Shown piece after piece: positions 43,710 through 54,999 of a stretch of 64,000 bases of DNA (its first letter is position 1; each line of letters starts with the position of its first letter). Below the pieces are notes generated by a model. That model saw nothing but the letters and a program-made list of their open reading frames with translations, had not been told where the DNA came from and ran no database searches. This DNA is from Adiantum capillus-veneris (taxonomy: Eukaryota; Streptophyta; Polypodiopsida; Polypodiales; Pteridaceae). The translations under genes were made by a program, and so were the position numbers. The stretch is taken from contig CM043968.1 in NCBI GenBank assembly GCA_014529385.2, positions 6,353,501-6,417,500 on the forward strand, written 5' to 3'.

Positions 43710-44615
43710 ATGGATAGTAGCGCTGGAGATTACTGTCTTGGTGATGCTCAGGACCTTTCTTTCGATGACATAGAAGGTGATGCTCAGGACATCTCTTTCA
43801 ACGAGGTAGAAGGTGATGCACAACTCCTCTCTATCGACGAGATGGAAGGTGATGCACAGTTCCTCTCTTTTGACGAGGTACAAGGTGGCCCAAGCAATGT
43901 TCAACAGATGCACATCAATTCCATTAGCACTAGTATTCCAGCTGCATGTACCGGTAATCAGGCTTTTCTTCGTGATTATTGGGCTGCAAAGAAACGCGCA
44001 CAGAGAAGCAAGGAAAGACATCCTACGTCTTCTCTTGGATTACGGGAAGCCAGGTCAAGAAAGAACATTTGTGCAGCGGTTGCTCGATGTTGGCGCAAGC
44101 AAACAGTAGGGATTGCAAAGAATGAGCAGAAGGAAATATTTCGGCAACTCTTGGACCACCAAACATTTTCCTTGCTGCAACCATCAAATTTCAGCAAAGT
44201 CGAAGACACTATTGTATTGGGTATGTGCAACACTTTGACTCAAATCAAAGTCCCTCATTCATCAAGTGAAATTTTTGTAAAGAGAAGCTCTTTGGCAATG
44301 ATTCTGAACAATAGTACAAACTCACAATCAGTAAAACAATCCAGAATGGCTAGTATCTTGGGAATCCATCGAAGGAATATAACTGCAGCAAGCTCACGGC
44401 TAGAGAATAAAGATGAAGATGAAGTGTTTCCATTGAGTGCTTGTGAGAGACAATTGCCACGAGGAACCGTTATTACCAATGAAATAAGAGATTTGGTATA
44501 TGCTTTTTGGACATCAGAGGGCAGAGTTTCACCCAACAAGAAAGACATATGCAAGATGAGAATTGGAAGGAAAAGTGTCGTCAAACATCCTATACATCTA
44601 CTCGATGAATCTCAG
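43710..44615 (+). CDS. Element F transposase, exon 1
   Basis: 302 codons from MDSSAGDYC. The N-terminus has four imperfect 13-residue repeats (EGDAQxLSFDEV type). From about residue 200, KQSRMASILGIHRRNITAAS looks like a helix-turn-helix, followed by VSPNKKDICKMRIGRKSVVK and HPIHLLDESQ, a segment I associate with the DNA-binding part of Sola-type transposases. The donor CAG|GTACC at 44615/44616 is phase 0 and joins exon 2 as ...ESQ-VELYQRF. It is open throughout. Confidence 0.75.
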
Positions 44616-46440
44616 GTACCAACAACTTCTAGTAATTGTACATCTTGTTTGGTGCTACTTAAGGCTTATTTGGTCCAGACAGTACCAAATTTGGTAGTCT
44701 GTTGTACGGTAGAGGGTGTTTACAGTACCAAATAATATCTATAAAGTACCAAATCCTAGCTATCGAGTGCCAAAGCCTATCCATAGAGTTTAAAACCCTC
44801 TCTATAGAGTACCAAAACCTAATTATCCAATACCAATGCCTATGTATAGAGAACCAAAAGTCTATTTACAGAGTACCAAACTCAACGGATACCACCAAAG
44901 CCTCTCTGTAGAGTACCAAATCCTATCACTATAGGACCAGGATCTATTTACAGGGTACCCCACACATCTGATAGTACGAAAGCCTATATGTAGAGCACCA
45001 AATCATGTCTATTGAGTACCAAAGGCTATCTATAGAGTACCAAAGAACATCTGTAGAGTACCAAATCCGGTGTATCTAGTACCAAAGCATATGTATGGAG
45101 TACCAAAGCAGATCTGTAGAGTACCACATCTGGTATATCGAGTACAAAATCCTAGCTATCGAGTGCCAAAGCCTATCCATAGAGTTTCAAACCCTCTCGA
45201 TAGAGTACCAATATCTATTTATCGAGTACCAAACTCATCAGATACCACCAAAGACTATGTGTAGAGTACCAAATATTCTCTGTAGAGTACCAAATCCTAT
45301 CTGTAGAGTACCAAAGCCTATCACTATAGGACCAAAGTCTATTTACAGGGTACCCCACACTTCTGATAGTACCAAAGCCTATATGTAGAGTACCAAATAC
45401 TGTCTATCGAGTACCAAAGGCTATCTATGAAGTACCAAAGCACATATGTAGAGTACCAAATCCGCTATATCGAGTACCAAAGCCTATCTATGGAGTACCA
45501 ACTCAGATCTGTAGAGTACCAAATCCGGTATATCGAGTACAAAATCCTAGCGATCGAGTGCCAAGCCTATCCATCGAGTTTCAAATCCTCTCGACATAGT
45601 ACCAAAACCTATTTATCCAGTACCAATGCCTATGTATAGAGAACCAAAGTCTATTTACAGAGTACCAAACTCATCGGATACCACCAAAGACTATCTGTAG
45701 AGTACCAAATCCGCTCTGAAGAGTACCAGATCCTATCTGTAGAGTACCAAAGCCTACCACTATAGGACCAAAGTCTATTTACAGGGTACCCCACACTTCT
45801 GATAGTACCAAAGCCTATATGTAGAGTACCAAACTCATCGGATACCACCAAAGACTATCTGTAGAGTACCAAATCCTCTCTGAAGAGTACCAGATCCTAT
45901 CTGTAGAGTACCAAAGCCTACCACTATAGGACCAAAGTCTATTTACAGGGTACCCCACACTTCTGATAGTACCAAAGCCTATATGTAGAGTACCAAACTC
46001 ATCGGATACCACCAAAGACTATCTGTAGAGTACCAAATCCTCTCTGAAGAGTACCAGATCCTATCTGTAGAGTACCAAAGCCTACCACTATAGGACCAAA
46101 GTCTATTTACAGGGTACCCCACACTTCTGATAGTACCAAAGCCTATATGTAGAATACCAAATAATATCTATAGAGTACCAAAGCCTACCGATAGTACCAA
46201 ATCTACGGTACCATATTTGGAACTTTTTGGTATTGTTGAACTTGGGTGCATGTCTGTCCACTATTACAGTACCAAATTTGGTACTTTTTGGTACTGTTGA
46301 ACTTGGGTGCACGTCTGTCCACTATTACATTACCATATTTGGAACTGTCGAAAGCCAGTTTTGGCACTACTGCAGTAGTGAAATTTTACCAGTACCATGA
46401 TGTTGGTTTTTTTCTGAATCATTTTTTGTTTGTGCCATAG
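44616..46440 (+). repeat. Transposase intron 1, filled by an AGTACCAAA satellite
   Basis: 1,825-bp intron (GT...ATAG). About 44680-46200 is an array of roughly 20-24-bp units of the type GTAGAGTACCAAAnCCTATC. A 164-bp higher-order unit is repeated almost perfectly from 45670, 45834 and 45998; looser earlier versions start near 44881 and 45234. Frames reading through it are artefacts. Confidence 0.9.
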
Positions 46441-47696
46441 GTTGAGCTGTACCAAAGATTCAAGAAGGATCACCCAACAGTCGTAGTGTCTCTTAGATGC
46501 TTCGAGGCATTGAAACCATACTTTGTATGGAAGTTGAAGGACAAAAATACTTGTTGATGTGTGGCTCATGTGCAGATGCTCTATTTCAAAGAGGCCCTTA
46601 ATCAAATGCGACAGAACAAGTTTGGGCACCACAGGAAAGGTCACCTTTGCACTTGCTCCGTTTGTTGCAGAGGTGATGAGAGAGGAGCGTGCTTTGCAAA
46701 CCAAGTAGTGTGTCAGCACATCACCGTTATGTGGGAATCCATCATGTGCCCAAAGCCTCCAAATTGTGAATACCATGCAAAGAAATGCTTGATGGGGGAC
46801 TGCTCACAATGTGGAGTACGGAGGTTGACATTTTGTCCCGATGAGATAGCAGAGGATAGAAAGGAGGTGTCTGTGAAGGTTTTCATGGAGGTTGGAACAG
46901 GACAGGTTCACGAAGGTGGGAGTGAGAAGAAGAGAAAGGACTTGATTGTGCAACGGATGAAAAGTGGGACTTTTCTTAGCCTATTTTCAGCCCATATGAC
47001 AGGCTTCATCAGGCACAACTTTGTCTTCCGCTGGCAAGCCCAACAATTCAAGGACTGTTTGCATAATTTTCCTAGCAACGTTGTAGTATCTGTTATTTGA
47101 CTTTGCGGAGAATTATTCCTTTAAAGTTCAGAATGAAATTCAGTCAACGCATCGGTGGTCTACCCAAGTCACAATACTTGTGCACATCACTTTTTTAAGA
47201 AATGCAGCAGGTGGTACACAGAAGACGCTACACTTCTACATATCGCATGACAAGCAGCATGACACATTGTTTGTACAACATTGTTTCTTGTTGCATGACA
47301 AGTGGCTAAAAGAACGAGGACATTCTCTACAACAACATTGGGTTTGGTCAGATGGTGCTGCTTCACAATTCAAGGCCCGTAGACCTTACTATTTTGTGGC
47401 CACGTACTATCAAATGACAGGCTTGCACATGATGCATAACTTCTCTGCATCCGGCCATGGAAAAGGTGAACATGATGGGGCAGGGGCAGTCATCAAGAAA
47501 ACTTTGACACATGAGGAATTGAAACCAGATGGCTGGCGTATGAAGTGTGCAGCCGATGTTGTCAACTTTTTGAAAGCAACTTTTCAGCCAAGAGAACAGT
47601 CTCAGAGGTGTAATACGCAAAGAGTCTTTTGGCTTATTGGCGTGAATGAAGTGCAGCGCAATCTGCAATGGGACTGTGAGCGCATCGTTGGCTCCC
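46441..47696 (+). pseudogene. Element F transposase, exon 2 up to the insertion of element G
   Basis: Starts VELYQRFKKDHPTVVVSLRC and FEALKPYF. A TGA at 46555-46557 falls in LKDKNTC-stop-CVAHVQM. Cys/His-rich region: HLCTCSVCC, then YHAKKCLMGDCSQCG. A +1 base near 47097 shifts the frame; beyond it IDFAENYSFKVQNE gives the presumed first catalytic Asp, WVWSDGAASQFKARRPYYF the second, and SASGHGKGEHDGAGAVIKK the third conserved block. Ends CERIVGS where element G enters. A DDE-type RNase H fold transposase is inferred. Confidence 0.75.
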
Positions 47697-48944
47697 TGTT
47701 AGGTGCAGCGGAATGAATGTTGTATTTTCTCAAGATTAGTGATCTTTATTGCTCAAGGTTCCTTTTAGTTCTTAGGGAAAGAGAGAGCTTTCCGTCTTGT
47801 AGAGTGTTGTGGTCACGAACAAAGTGAGTGGATATTGTGCGTGCAAGTGAATGAGACTGAGAAAAGGAGAGAGAAGAGATACGACATCCGAGAGGTTGTA
47901 AAACCCTCCTCCGAAGGCCCCACTCTCGTCGGCGAGAGTGGTCTAATTTGATTGCACAAAGGTGTACAATGCGTATGCAATGGACTGATGCAATGGGACT
48001 ATGCCGATGACGACGACGACGACTTGGCTGAACTCTGTGGTCTTCAAATCGTTGAATTCGGGGACTGTTTCGGTGGCTGAAATTCTTTGTTTTGGCTGCG
48101 TTTTTATGGATGAAAATGGCTATCTTCTGCAAGGCTTCAAGAGCTAAATCTGCTATTGTGTCTACTGCTGAAAACGCTGCTGTTCTGATGCATTTATGGC
48201 TGAAAAACCAAAACGCTGGTTTTTAGGGTTTGTTGCATTTTTAGGGTATGCTGGAAACGCTGCCACAGCAGGTTACCATGGGCTGAAAGATTGCTGTCAA
48301 GGCTGTTGATTCTCTGGCGTAGTGAATGGCAAAACGGTGATGCTGTCACTGAAAAACGCTGACCTTTTTGCTAGCTGCTGGCGATCTCTGCATGTGAGGA
48401 AAACGTTAGAGCAACCAGGAAGATGGCAATTGCAAATCTTGTAAACATCGCCGAGGAGAAGATGCTCTATGGTGAAAACGCTATGCTTGATGGTCTAGCC
48501 TCGCCAAGGGGATGGGGAGGTTCTTGCTGAGAGGGAGGGAACACCTGCTGCTTGGGGAAGCCTGTTGTACTCTCTGCTCATCTGTCAATTAGTGCTAACT
48601 TGGGTTTGCTTATAAATTAACTTACCCAATTTGCCCTACTGACTACCCAACAAAAGGCACTTAATAAATAAGTGAAAAATGTCAAAAATAGGGAAAATGG
48701 GATAAAGTCACTTGAAAAATCCCCAAACTAACTCTGATGGAATCTGATGGAAATGCTTATGCTTATGCAGTGTGCAACCAGAGGATATGCATCTACACTG
48801 AGTGACTGGGCATGCACGGTCTACGAATAGACTCACAAAAGTGCCAGATCACTTCTAATCTAATTGACTTGACTGACGGGAACCCTGTAATGGTGCAGCT
48901 TGTCCACGGACACATAGGGTTGGGATGAGAAAAGAGTCGCAACA
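47697..48944 (-). repeat. Element G left LTR (its 3' LTR)
   Basis: TGTTAGGTGCAGCGGAATG ... GAGTCGCAACA. On the coding strand it starts TGTTGCGAC and is preceded by a short purine tract (GGCAAGAGA). Confidence 0.8.
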
Positions 48945-49532
48945 TCTCTTGCCGTATTGCTTTGTTCTCGCGATCTAGGATTGCCTTTCGTTCTTGGTAC
49001 TGGTGCTCTATGGCTGCCATGTCTTCTTCATAGGCTTTTCTTTCTGCTTCTCTTTCTGCTTTTCGTGCTTCGCGTTCTAACTTCTCGTCCATCATCCTAT
49101 TGTCGAAAGCCTCTATAGGAGTTAGTGCAATCGGTGTCGTAGATGGTGAAGGGGGAGGGTTGGAAAAGTCTCTTGGTGGAGAAAACTCTTCGTCGCCTCT
49201 CTCATGCTCATCACCTCCAAGCGAAGTATCCATTCCGCTTCGAGTGATGACCATTCTGCAATCGTGGGGTCCTGTGGGTTCTTGGGGGTTCTTGAGTTCA
49301 CGAGGAACTTGGGTTCTTGGGGGTCTTGGGTTCTGAAGTTCACAAGGAACTTGGGTTCTTGGGGGTCTTGGGTCCTTGATTTGTGAGAATCTTGGGTTCT
49401 TGAGGATCTTGAGGTTTCCTTTCGCTTGCAAATCACGTTGAAGAAGGATCTTCTCTTCACACGAGTTCTACTCCTTTCTGCGGGCGCACCCCTTGGCGGC
49501 CTTGCGCTCACACCAAGGTTTCTTTTTCCCAC
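48945..49532 (-). CDS. Element G gag-like ORF
   Basis: Open on the minus strand in two overlapping frames starting near 49532 (MGKRNLGVSARPPRGAP) and 49431. It has tandem SRTQDPQEPKF / RPPRTQVP repeats of 15-16 residues, then HDCRMVITRSGMDTSLGGD and a charged helix (EREARKAEREAERKAYEED). The frame reads on into the LTR to 48793. It looks like the N-terminal part of a plant gag preceding the core; no zinc knuckle, protease or RT is present. Confidence 0.5.
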
Positions 49533-49756
49533 CTCACGTCGATTGGCTGGCCGCTAAGTGCACGGACCGCTCTCAATGAGTGAAAAGAGACACAAGGGGA
49601 GGCTGGACAAGCCCTTCTTTCTTGGAATTCCTGTCACTCTTCAACAAAACACGATTAGGAATCGCCACGCCCAAGTAAACTTGGGTTTGTGCGATCGCAA
49701 CAAGCAAAAAAAAATTCTTGTGGTTCTTTCCTTGAGTCATGCAGAACACTTCCAAA

Positions 49757-49768
49757 GCTCTGATACCA
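49757..49768 (-). promoter_or_regulatory. Element G primer-binding site (initiator tRNA-Met)
   Basis: GCTCTGATACCA on the plus strand, the complement of TGGTATCAGAGC, one base inside the right LTR. Confidence 0.88.
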
Positions 49769-49769
49769 A

Positions 49770-51000
49770 TGTTAGGTGCAGCGGAATGAATGTTGTATTT
49801 TCCCAACATTAGTGATCTTTATTGCTCAAGGTTCCTTTTAGTTCTTAGGGAAAGAGAGAGATTTCCATCTTGTAGAGTGCTATGGTCATGAACAAAGTGA
49901 ATGGATATTGTGCGTGCAAGTGAATGAGACTAAGAGAAGGAGAGAGAAGAGATACGACACCCGAGAGGTTGTAAAACCCTCCTCCGAAGGCCCCACTCTC
50001 ATCGGCGAGAGTGGTCTACTTTGATTGCACAAAGGTGTACAATGCGTATGCAATGGACTGATGCAATGGGACTATGCCGATGACGATGACGACGACGACT
50101 ACTTGGCTGAAATCTGTGGTATTCAAATCGCTGAATTCGGGGACTGTTTCGGTGGTTGAAATTCTCTATTTGGCTGCATTTTTATGGCTGAAAATGGCTA
50201 TCTTTTGCAAGGCTTCAAGGGCTAAATCTGCTACTGTGTCTACTGCTGAAAACGCTGCTGTTCTGATGCATTTATGGCTGAAAAACCAAAACGCTGGTTT
50301 TTAGGCTTTGCTGGAAGCGCTGCCACAACACGTTACCATGGGTTGAAAGATCGCTGTCAAGGCTGCTGATTCTCTGGCGTTAGTGAATGGCAAAACGCTG
50401 ATGCTGTCACTGAAAAACGCTGACCTTTTTGCTACCTGCTGGCAATCTTTGCATGTGAGGAAAACGTTAGAGCAGCCAGGAAGATGGCGATTGCAGATCT
50501 TGTAAACACCGCCGAGGAGAAGATGCTCTATGGTGAAAACGCTATGCTTGATGGTCTAGCCTTGCCAAGGGGATAGGGAGGTTCTTGCTGATAGGGAGGG
50601 AACACCTGCTGCTTGGGGAAGCCTGTTGTGCTCTCTGCTCATCTGTCAATTAGTGCTAACTTGGGTTTGCTTATAAATTAACTTACCCAATTTGCCCTAC
50701 TGACTACCCAACAAAAGTCACTTAATAAATAAGTGAAAAATGTCAAAAATAGGGAAAATGGGATAAAGTCACTTGAAAAATCCCCAAACTAACTCTGATG
50801 GAATCTGATGGAAATGCTTATGCTTATGCAGTGTGCAACCAGAGGATATGCATCTACACCGAGTGACTGGGCATGCACGGTCTACGAATAGACTCACAAA
50901 AAAGCCAGATCACTTCTAATCTAATTGACTTGACTGACGAGAACCCTGTTATGGTGCAGCTTGTCCACGGACACATAGGGTTGGGATGTGTCACGTGACA
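49770..51000 (-). repeat. Element G right LTR (its 5' LTR)
   Basis: TGTTAGGTGCAGCGG ... TCACGTGACA, colinear with the left LTR except for a short difference at the outer end. Confidence 0.8.
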
Positions 51001-51709
51001 CTCCTGCTCATTTCATTGTGATGATGGCTATTCACAAGACAACCACACCGCCATACACTTTCGATCACTTTCATGCTTTTGTGATCCGTGTATGCATGGG
51101 TTGTGGAGAAGATGCAGGAATAGAATGCACATTGAAGAATGGAAATATGTTTGCATCAAACCATTCCCAGAGTCCGGGGATACAATTAGGGATGACGAAT
51201 CAAATGACGAGGAGGAGGGTGGAGATTCAACATCGATTCCGATGAGCCAAGTGTCCAACCTGCCACTATATGAAGGATTCCCTGAAATGTTAAGTGGCAT
51301 GCTATCCATAGGGGATAATTTTGTAGTGAAAGCAGCTGAGGCAAACAAAGACTTCTACATTATCAAATGCACAAAAGTGTTGTACCAAACGGTGAAAGCA
51401 CAAAAGGATAAGTGGCATAACAAAATTGTTAGAGGAGGGAAGGTTGTTGAAGGCTTTTTTTATGGCCAAGTTGAAGGAAAAGCTGATACATATCGGCTAT
51501 TGGATCACACATCTCCGGTAATGATCTACTCACATCTTGTTAGGGCCATACGTTTCCCGATGGAGCCTATTGCAGGATCCCTAGGTCAAATTTTACAATA
51601 CAAGTTGTCTACTGAAGTATATGAGAGGATATACAATAGCATGCCATATCATGATGATGAGAGCGACGAAGGTGCGTCCATGTTACTTGAGGGCAATGAG
51701 AAGCCCTGA
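51001..51709 (+). CDS. Element F transposase, C-terminal part
   Basis: In frame with 47180-47696 once element G is removed: CSFHCDDGYSQDNHTAIHF, then a Cys pair (SCFCDPCMHGLW), EEWKYVCIKPFPE, an acidic linker (DDESNDEEEGGD), and a BAH-like C-terminal module (WHNKIVRGGKVVEGFFYGQV, YRLLDHTSPVMIYSHLVRAI). Ends EGNEKP-stop at 51709. Confidence 0.75.
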
Positions 51710-51719
51710 TTGAACAACT

Positions 51720-52320
51720 GAATCCGGTAGTCAATAGTACCAAATCTGGTAGTCAACAGTACCAAGTGTATTCCGCACTATGTGCTTTTTAGTGACTGAG
51801 TCAACTTGATTTTTTGGCCCTGAGCTTTATCTGTTCTCTCTATCTAGTTCTATGTTGGTATGTTACCTTTCATTACATTACTGTTTCAGTTGTCCACACT
51901 ATATGTGTATTTGGTACATCTTGGTACTGTTGAACTTGGGTGCTTCTCTGTCCACTATTACAGTAGGTACTTTTTGGTACTGTTGAACTTGGGTGCACGT
52001 CTGTCCACTATGACATTACCAATTTGGAACTGCTTGAACTTGCTGTATCACTTATGGTTTACTTTATTGCTCTATCTGGTTCTGTGTTGGTATGTTACCT
52101 TTCATTACATTATTGTTTCAGTTTTCCTCACTATATCTCTACTTTTTGGTACTGTTGAACTTGGTTGTCCACTATTACAGTACCAAATTTGGTACTTTTT
52201 GGTACTGTGTTGAACTTGGGTGCACTCTTGTCCACTATTACAGTACCAAATTTGGTACAATTTGGTACTCCTTGAACTTGCTGTATCACTTATGGTTTAC
52301 TTTATTTCTTGGTATTTTTC
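51720..52320. repeat. TTTGGTACTGTTGAACTTGG repeats after the transposase
   Basis: At least five copies of a TTTGGTACTGTTGAACTTGG-containing unit of about 50-60 bp, with palindromes AGTACCAAATTTGGTACT at about 52181 and 52238. Its 5' half (51745-52060) recurs inverted at about 53510-53790. Confidence 0.85.
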
Positions 52321-52591
52321 AGTTTGTCTATTCGTATTTGATACGACCACCTTGAGCAATGTCTAGAACTACGTTGATAACATAAAAGGTATGCCAAACA
52401 TAGATGCTATCTACCTCAAAAATTAAAATATTGGGCAACCTGGTTAGCTCCAAGAGGCTTCAACTGAATTAGTCAGAGGTTTCAACAGTAGAGATCAAGA
52501 TACCAAGACAGTCTGAACAAGAAAAGTGGTTTTCCATTATGTATAGTATCGGGTTACAAAATTCCACTATTTACATGATTATGGCAATCTA

Positions 52592-53018
52592 CTACCTCGG
52601 GGGATCAAATTTATAGGAGTACCCCTCCATCTGTATGAAGTAATCAGTAATGTACCCAGAAATATCGTCTTCAGTGTCAAAGAATGGGTTTTTGCGAGTG
52701 TACGCTGTTGGGTACCAATCCCTTATCCACCCGAGCAACCAAGGCAAAACAAAATCCAGCAAGTAAAACGGGTAATCGGTTCCTACTACCATGGGATCGT
52801 ATGATCGGATTGCCATACAGTTTCATAGTCATTTTTAAGAGACTTGTATCTACAATCATCTACAAGAATAGTGTTGTTGGCATCGTACTTCGGGTGCCTT
52901 GCCCACAGCGTCCATAGCTTCTTCAGGAAAACGGGCTTATCGCCCATGTGTTTGGGCACAACCGGCACCTCCAACATAAGGGGCCACCATATTTCACAGT
53001 CCTCTTGGGAGAGAATAT
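52592..53018 (-). CDS. Element F second gene, last exon (HAD/FCP1-like domain, second half)
   Basis: Acceptor TTAGCAG|ATATTC. KPVFLKKLWTLWARHPKYDA and NNTILVDDCRYKSLKNDYET correspond to the conserved KxLxxLW and motif IV (DDS/DDC) of FCP1/NIF phosphatases. A one-base shift near 52825 leads to VVGTDYPFYLLDFVLPWLLG and TEDDISGYITDYF, ending at 52592. Confidence 0.7.
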
Positions 53019-53093
53019 CTGCTAATGCCAAAAAACGAGGTTAGAGGTATGCGTAACTTATGTCCTGCAACATTCAAAGCGGGCATGCTTTAC

Positions 53094-53434
53094 CTGCAAA
53101 ATATTTTTGCCTTCTATGGTTGGGAAAGCACGCGTTCACCATTTGTAACAGTTTTTCCCTTCTACAATAGGACCACAACACTAGGCTGGCTTTCTGTTTA
53201 AGCCGTAGGATGAACTGCTCCGCATCCGGCCTTACAAGACAAATTACATTCTTTTGGAGATAGACTACCCGTGGCGTGTGCTCCTTTGGCAGGCACTCAA
53301 GATCCTGAGGGATTTCGTTGCAGCTGGTTAGTAGCACGCCATTAAGATCAAGCACAATCATCCGCCCGTGTCTAGCAGCCACATCAGGCTGCAGCAATGT
53401 GCTTACCGGTGTCTCGTCTAGCCACCAACTTACT
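53094..53434 (-). CDS. Element F second gene, exon 5 (HAD/FCP1-like domain, first half)
   Basis: Acceptor GTTGTAG|TAAG. MIVLDLNGVLLTSC is HAD motif I (nucleophile Asp kept, second Asp replaced by Asn, as in the plant LDLNGLL group of FCP1/NIF-like proteins). Then VRPDAEQFILRLKQKASLVL and WSYCRREKLLQMV, the usual RPgxxEFL and motif II region. Donor GCAG|GTAAAG at 53094/53093 is canonical. Confidence 0.7.
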
Positions 53435-53764
53435 ACAACACCAACAAACATAATGAGTGGAGACAAATACACAGTGCAAACATCATATCTAAAACAGAAA
53501 ACTGGTCCAAATACTACCAAATTTGGTACTGTATTGCACAAGTGATAAGGACTATCCGAAACCGCAAGTTCAAGAAGTACCAAATTGGTACTGTAATAGT
53601 GGACAGACGTGCACCCAAGTTCAACAGTACCAAATTTGGTACTGTAATGCACATATAGTGAGGACAACTAAAACAGTAATGTAACGAAAGGTAACATACC
53701 AACACAGAACCAGATAGAGAGAACAAATAAAGCCAAGGGCCAAAAAATCAAGTTGACCCAGTCA

Positions 53765-54489
53765 CTAAAAAAGCACAAAGTGTGGAATACAACAGATTCT
53801 CACTGGCTGCAGTTTGCATGCACGGGATAATTGATCACGAGCGCGATTGCGCTTCTTTCTCTGCAAACAGAAAAGTTCCTGCAGGGTCATGGAATCAATG
53901 GAATCACCTCTCCGCTTCGAAACAGCATCGGCAGCAGTAGAGTCAACGCCCCCGTTGGTGCTGTCCACAACAGTATCGTTCGCAAGTACTTCTTCTTGCT
54001 CATCCTCGGCCTCCCTCCGATCTTTGTTGCGTTCTGACCCCTCTTTGGCCTCCCCTTCACTCCTCTTTGTGGTTTCCACCCCCTCCCCAACACCCCCCTT
54101 TGTGGGTTCTTCCTCTCCCTTCTTGGCCGTTGCTTCATCGAGCTTTGTGTTGGCAGCATCCTAGCTTTCCTCCGCATCCAGCTCCACAACAACAGGGACT
54201 TTACCTTCCTCCTTGTCCTTAGTCTTTTTACCATCTCTGGCCTCCTCCTCACTTTTACTTTCGCTGTCACCTGTCTTTTTATCATCTCTGGCCTCCTCCT
54301 CACTTTTACTTTCATTGTCACCTGCTGCCTCACATCTTTGCCCCGTCACATTGTCTTTCCCTACAGAATTACCTTGCTTCAGATCATGGAGAACATCTGA
54401 TATCTCCCTTGTCACCTCATCCACGTCCCATATTCGACTTGCAGCTGACTTTGTGGCGTGCTGGTTAGCAACTGCAACATCCTGCTTCT
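53765..54489 (-). CDS. Element F second gene, exon 4 (acidic region)
   Basis: Strong acceptor TTTGTGTTTGCAG|AGAAGC at 54490/54489. It encodes IWDVDEVTREISDVLHDLKQ, then Glu/Lys/Asp-rich repeats (NESKSEEEARDDKKTGD, SESKSEEEARDGKKTKD) and a TAG at 54161-54163. The same frame continues acidic and ends MTLQELFCLQRKKRNRARDQ. The donor is not certain; the open frame runs to 53765. Confidence 0.55.
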
Positions 54490-54619
54490 CTGCAAACACA
54501 AAGAAAGACAACACATACTAACTTGTATGAAAACCTCACTGAGTTGCAAGTGCTGGTCAGCAACTGCAACATCCTGCTTCTCTACAAACACAAAGAAAGA
54601 CAACACATACTAACTTGTA

Positions 54620-54964
54620 TGAAGCCCACTGGCACAGGACTTTGCCAAATCAGAGATTACCATATTACAACCTGACTTGACACACTGATCCCTGCTTTGT
54701 AACAGAGCACTGAAGCACAAGGGATGATACTGGTGTCGGCACTCTAGCATGAAGGTTCCGACTACATGTGCGCACTCCAAGGACTCACCGCATGCAACAC
54801 ACATACCAAACACCGGGATCACATTTACCGAATCATTAAACTGGGGCCTAGGATACAGCAGAACCTCTTCCCAAGCCTGATATCAGACAACATCTCCTTC
54901 ACAAATAGAGTATGCTCTTGACCTTCCTTCCATTTTTTCTCCAGAGTGTCATACTCAGCCTGTT
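54620..54964 (-). CDS. Element F second gene, exon 3 (RING-like finger)
   Basis: Acceptor CAACAG|GCTGAG, then YDTLEKKWKEGQEHTLFVKE. After a one-base shift: AWEEVLLYPRPQFNDSVNVI and PVFGMCVACGESLECAHVVG. The Cys/His pattern is C-x2-C ... C-R-H-Q-Y-H-x2-C ... C-x4-C (LECRHQYHPLCFSALL, CVKSGCN), like a RING or PHD-type zinc finger that would bind a partner protein or act in ubiquitin transfer. Confidence 0.6.
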
Positions 54965-54999
54965 GACAACCAGCGGTCCCAATTAGTTTCAAAAACTAC

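Larger units (their letters stand above)
47697..51000 (-). mobile_element. Element G: short non-autonomous LTR retrotransposon, minus strand
   Basis: LTRs 47697-48944 and 49770-51000 with only about 825 bp between them. TSD CTCCC (47692-47696) / CTCCT (51001-51005). Removing the element and one TSD joins the transposase frame as RIVGS-CSFHCDDG, which supports the boundaries. PBS for initiator tRNA-Met on the minus strand. Encodes only a gag-like ORF, so it resembles small LTR-Gag elements that need enzymes from elsewhere. The LTRs are very similar, so insertion is recent. Confidence 0.85.

Noticed and set aside
44680-46200. Regular short repeats resembling a CRISPR array
   Set aside because: Repeat and 'spacer' parts are both repetitive, units differ in length, there is a 164-bp higher-order period, and the context is an intron of a eukaryotic transposon.
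45651-46312. Minus-strand ORFs of about 66 codons that recur
   Set aside because: They are the same 164-bp satellite unit read through; the period in codons is an accident.
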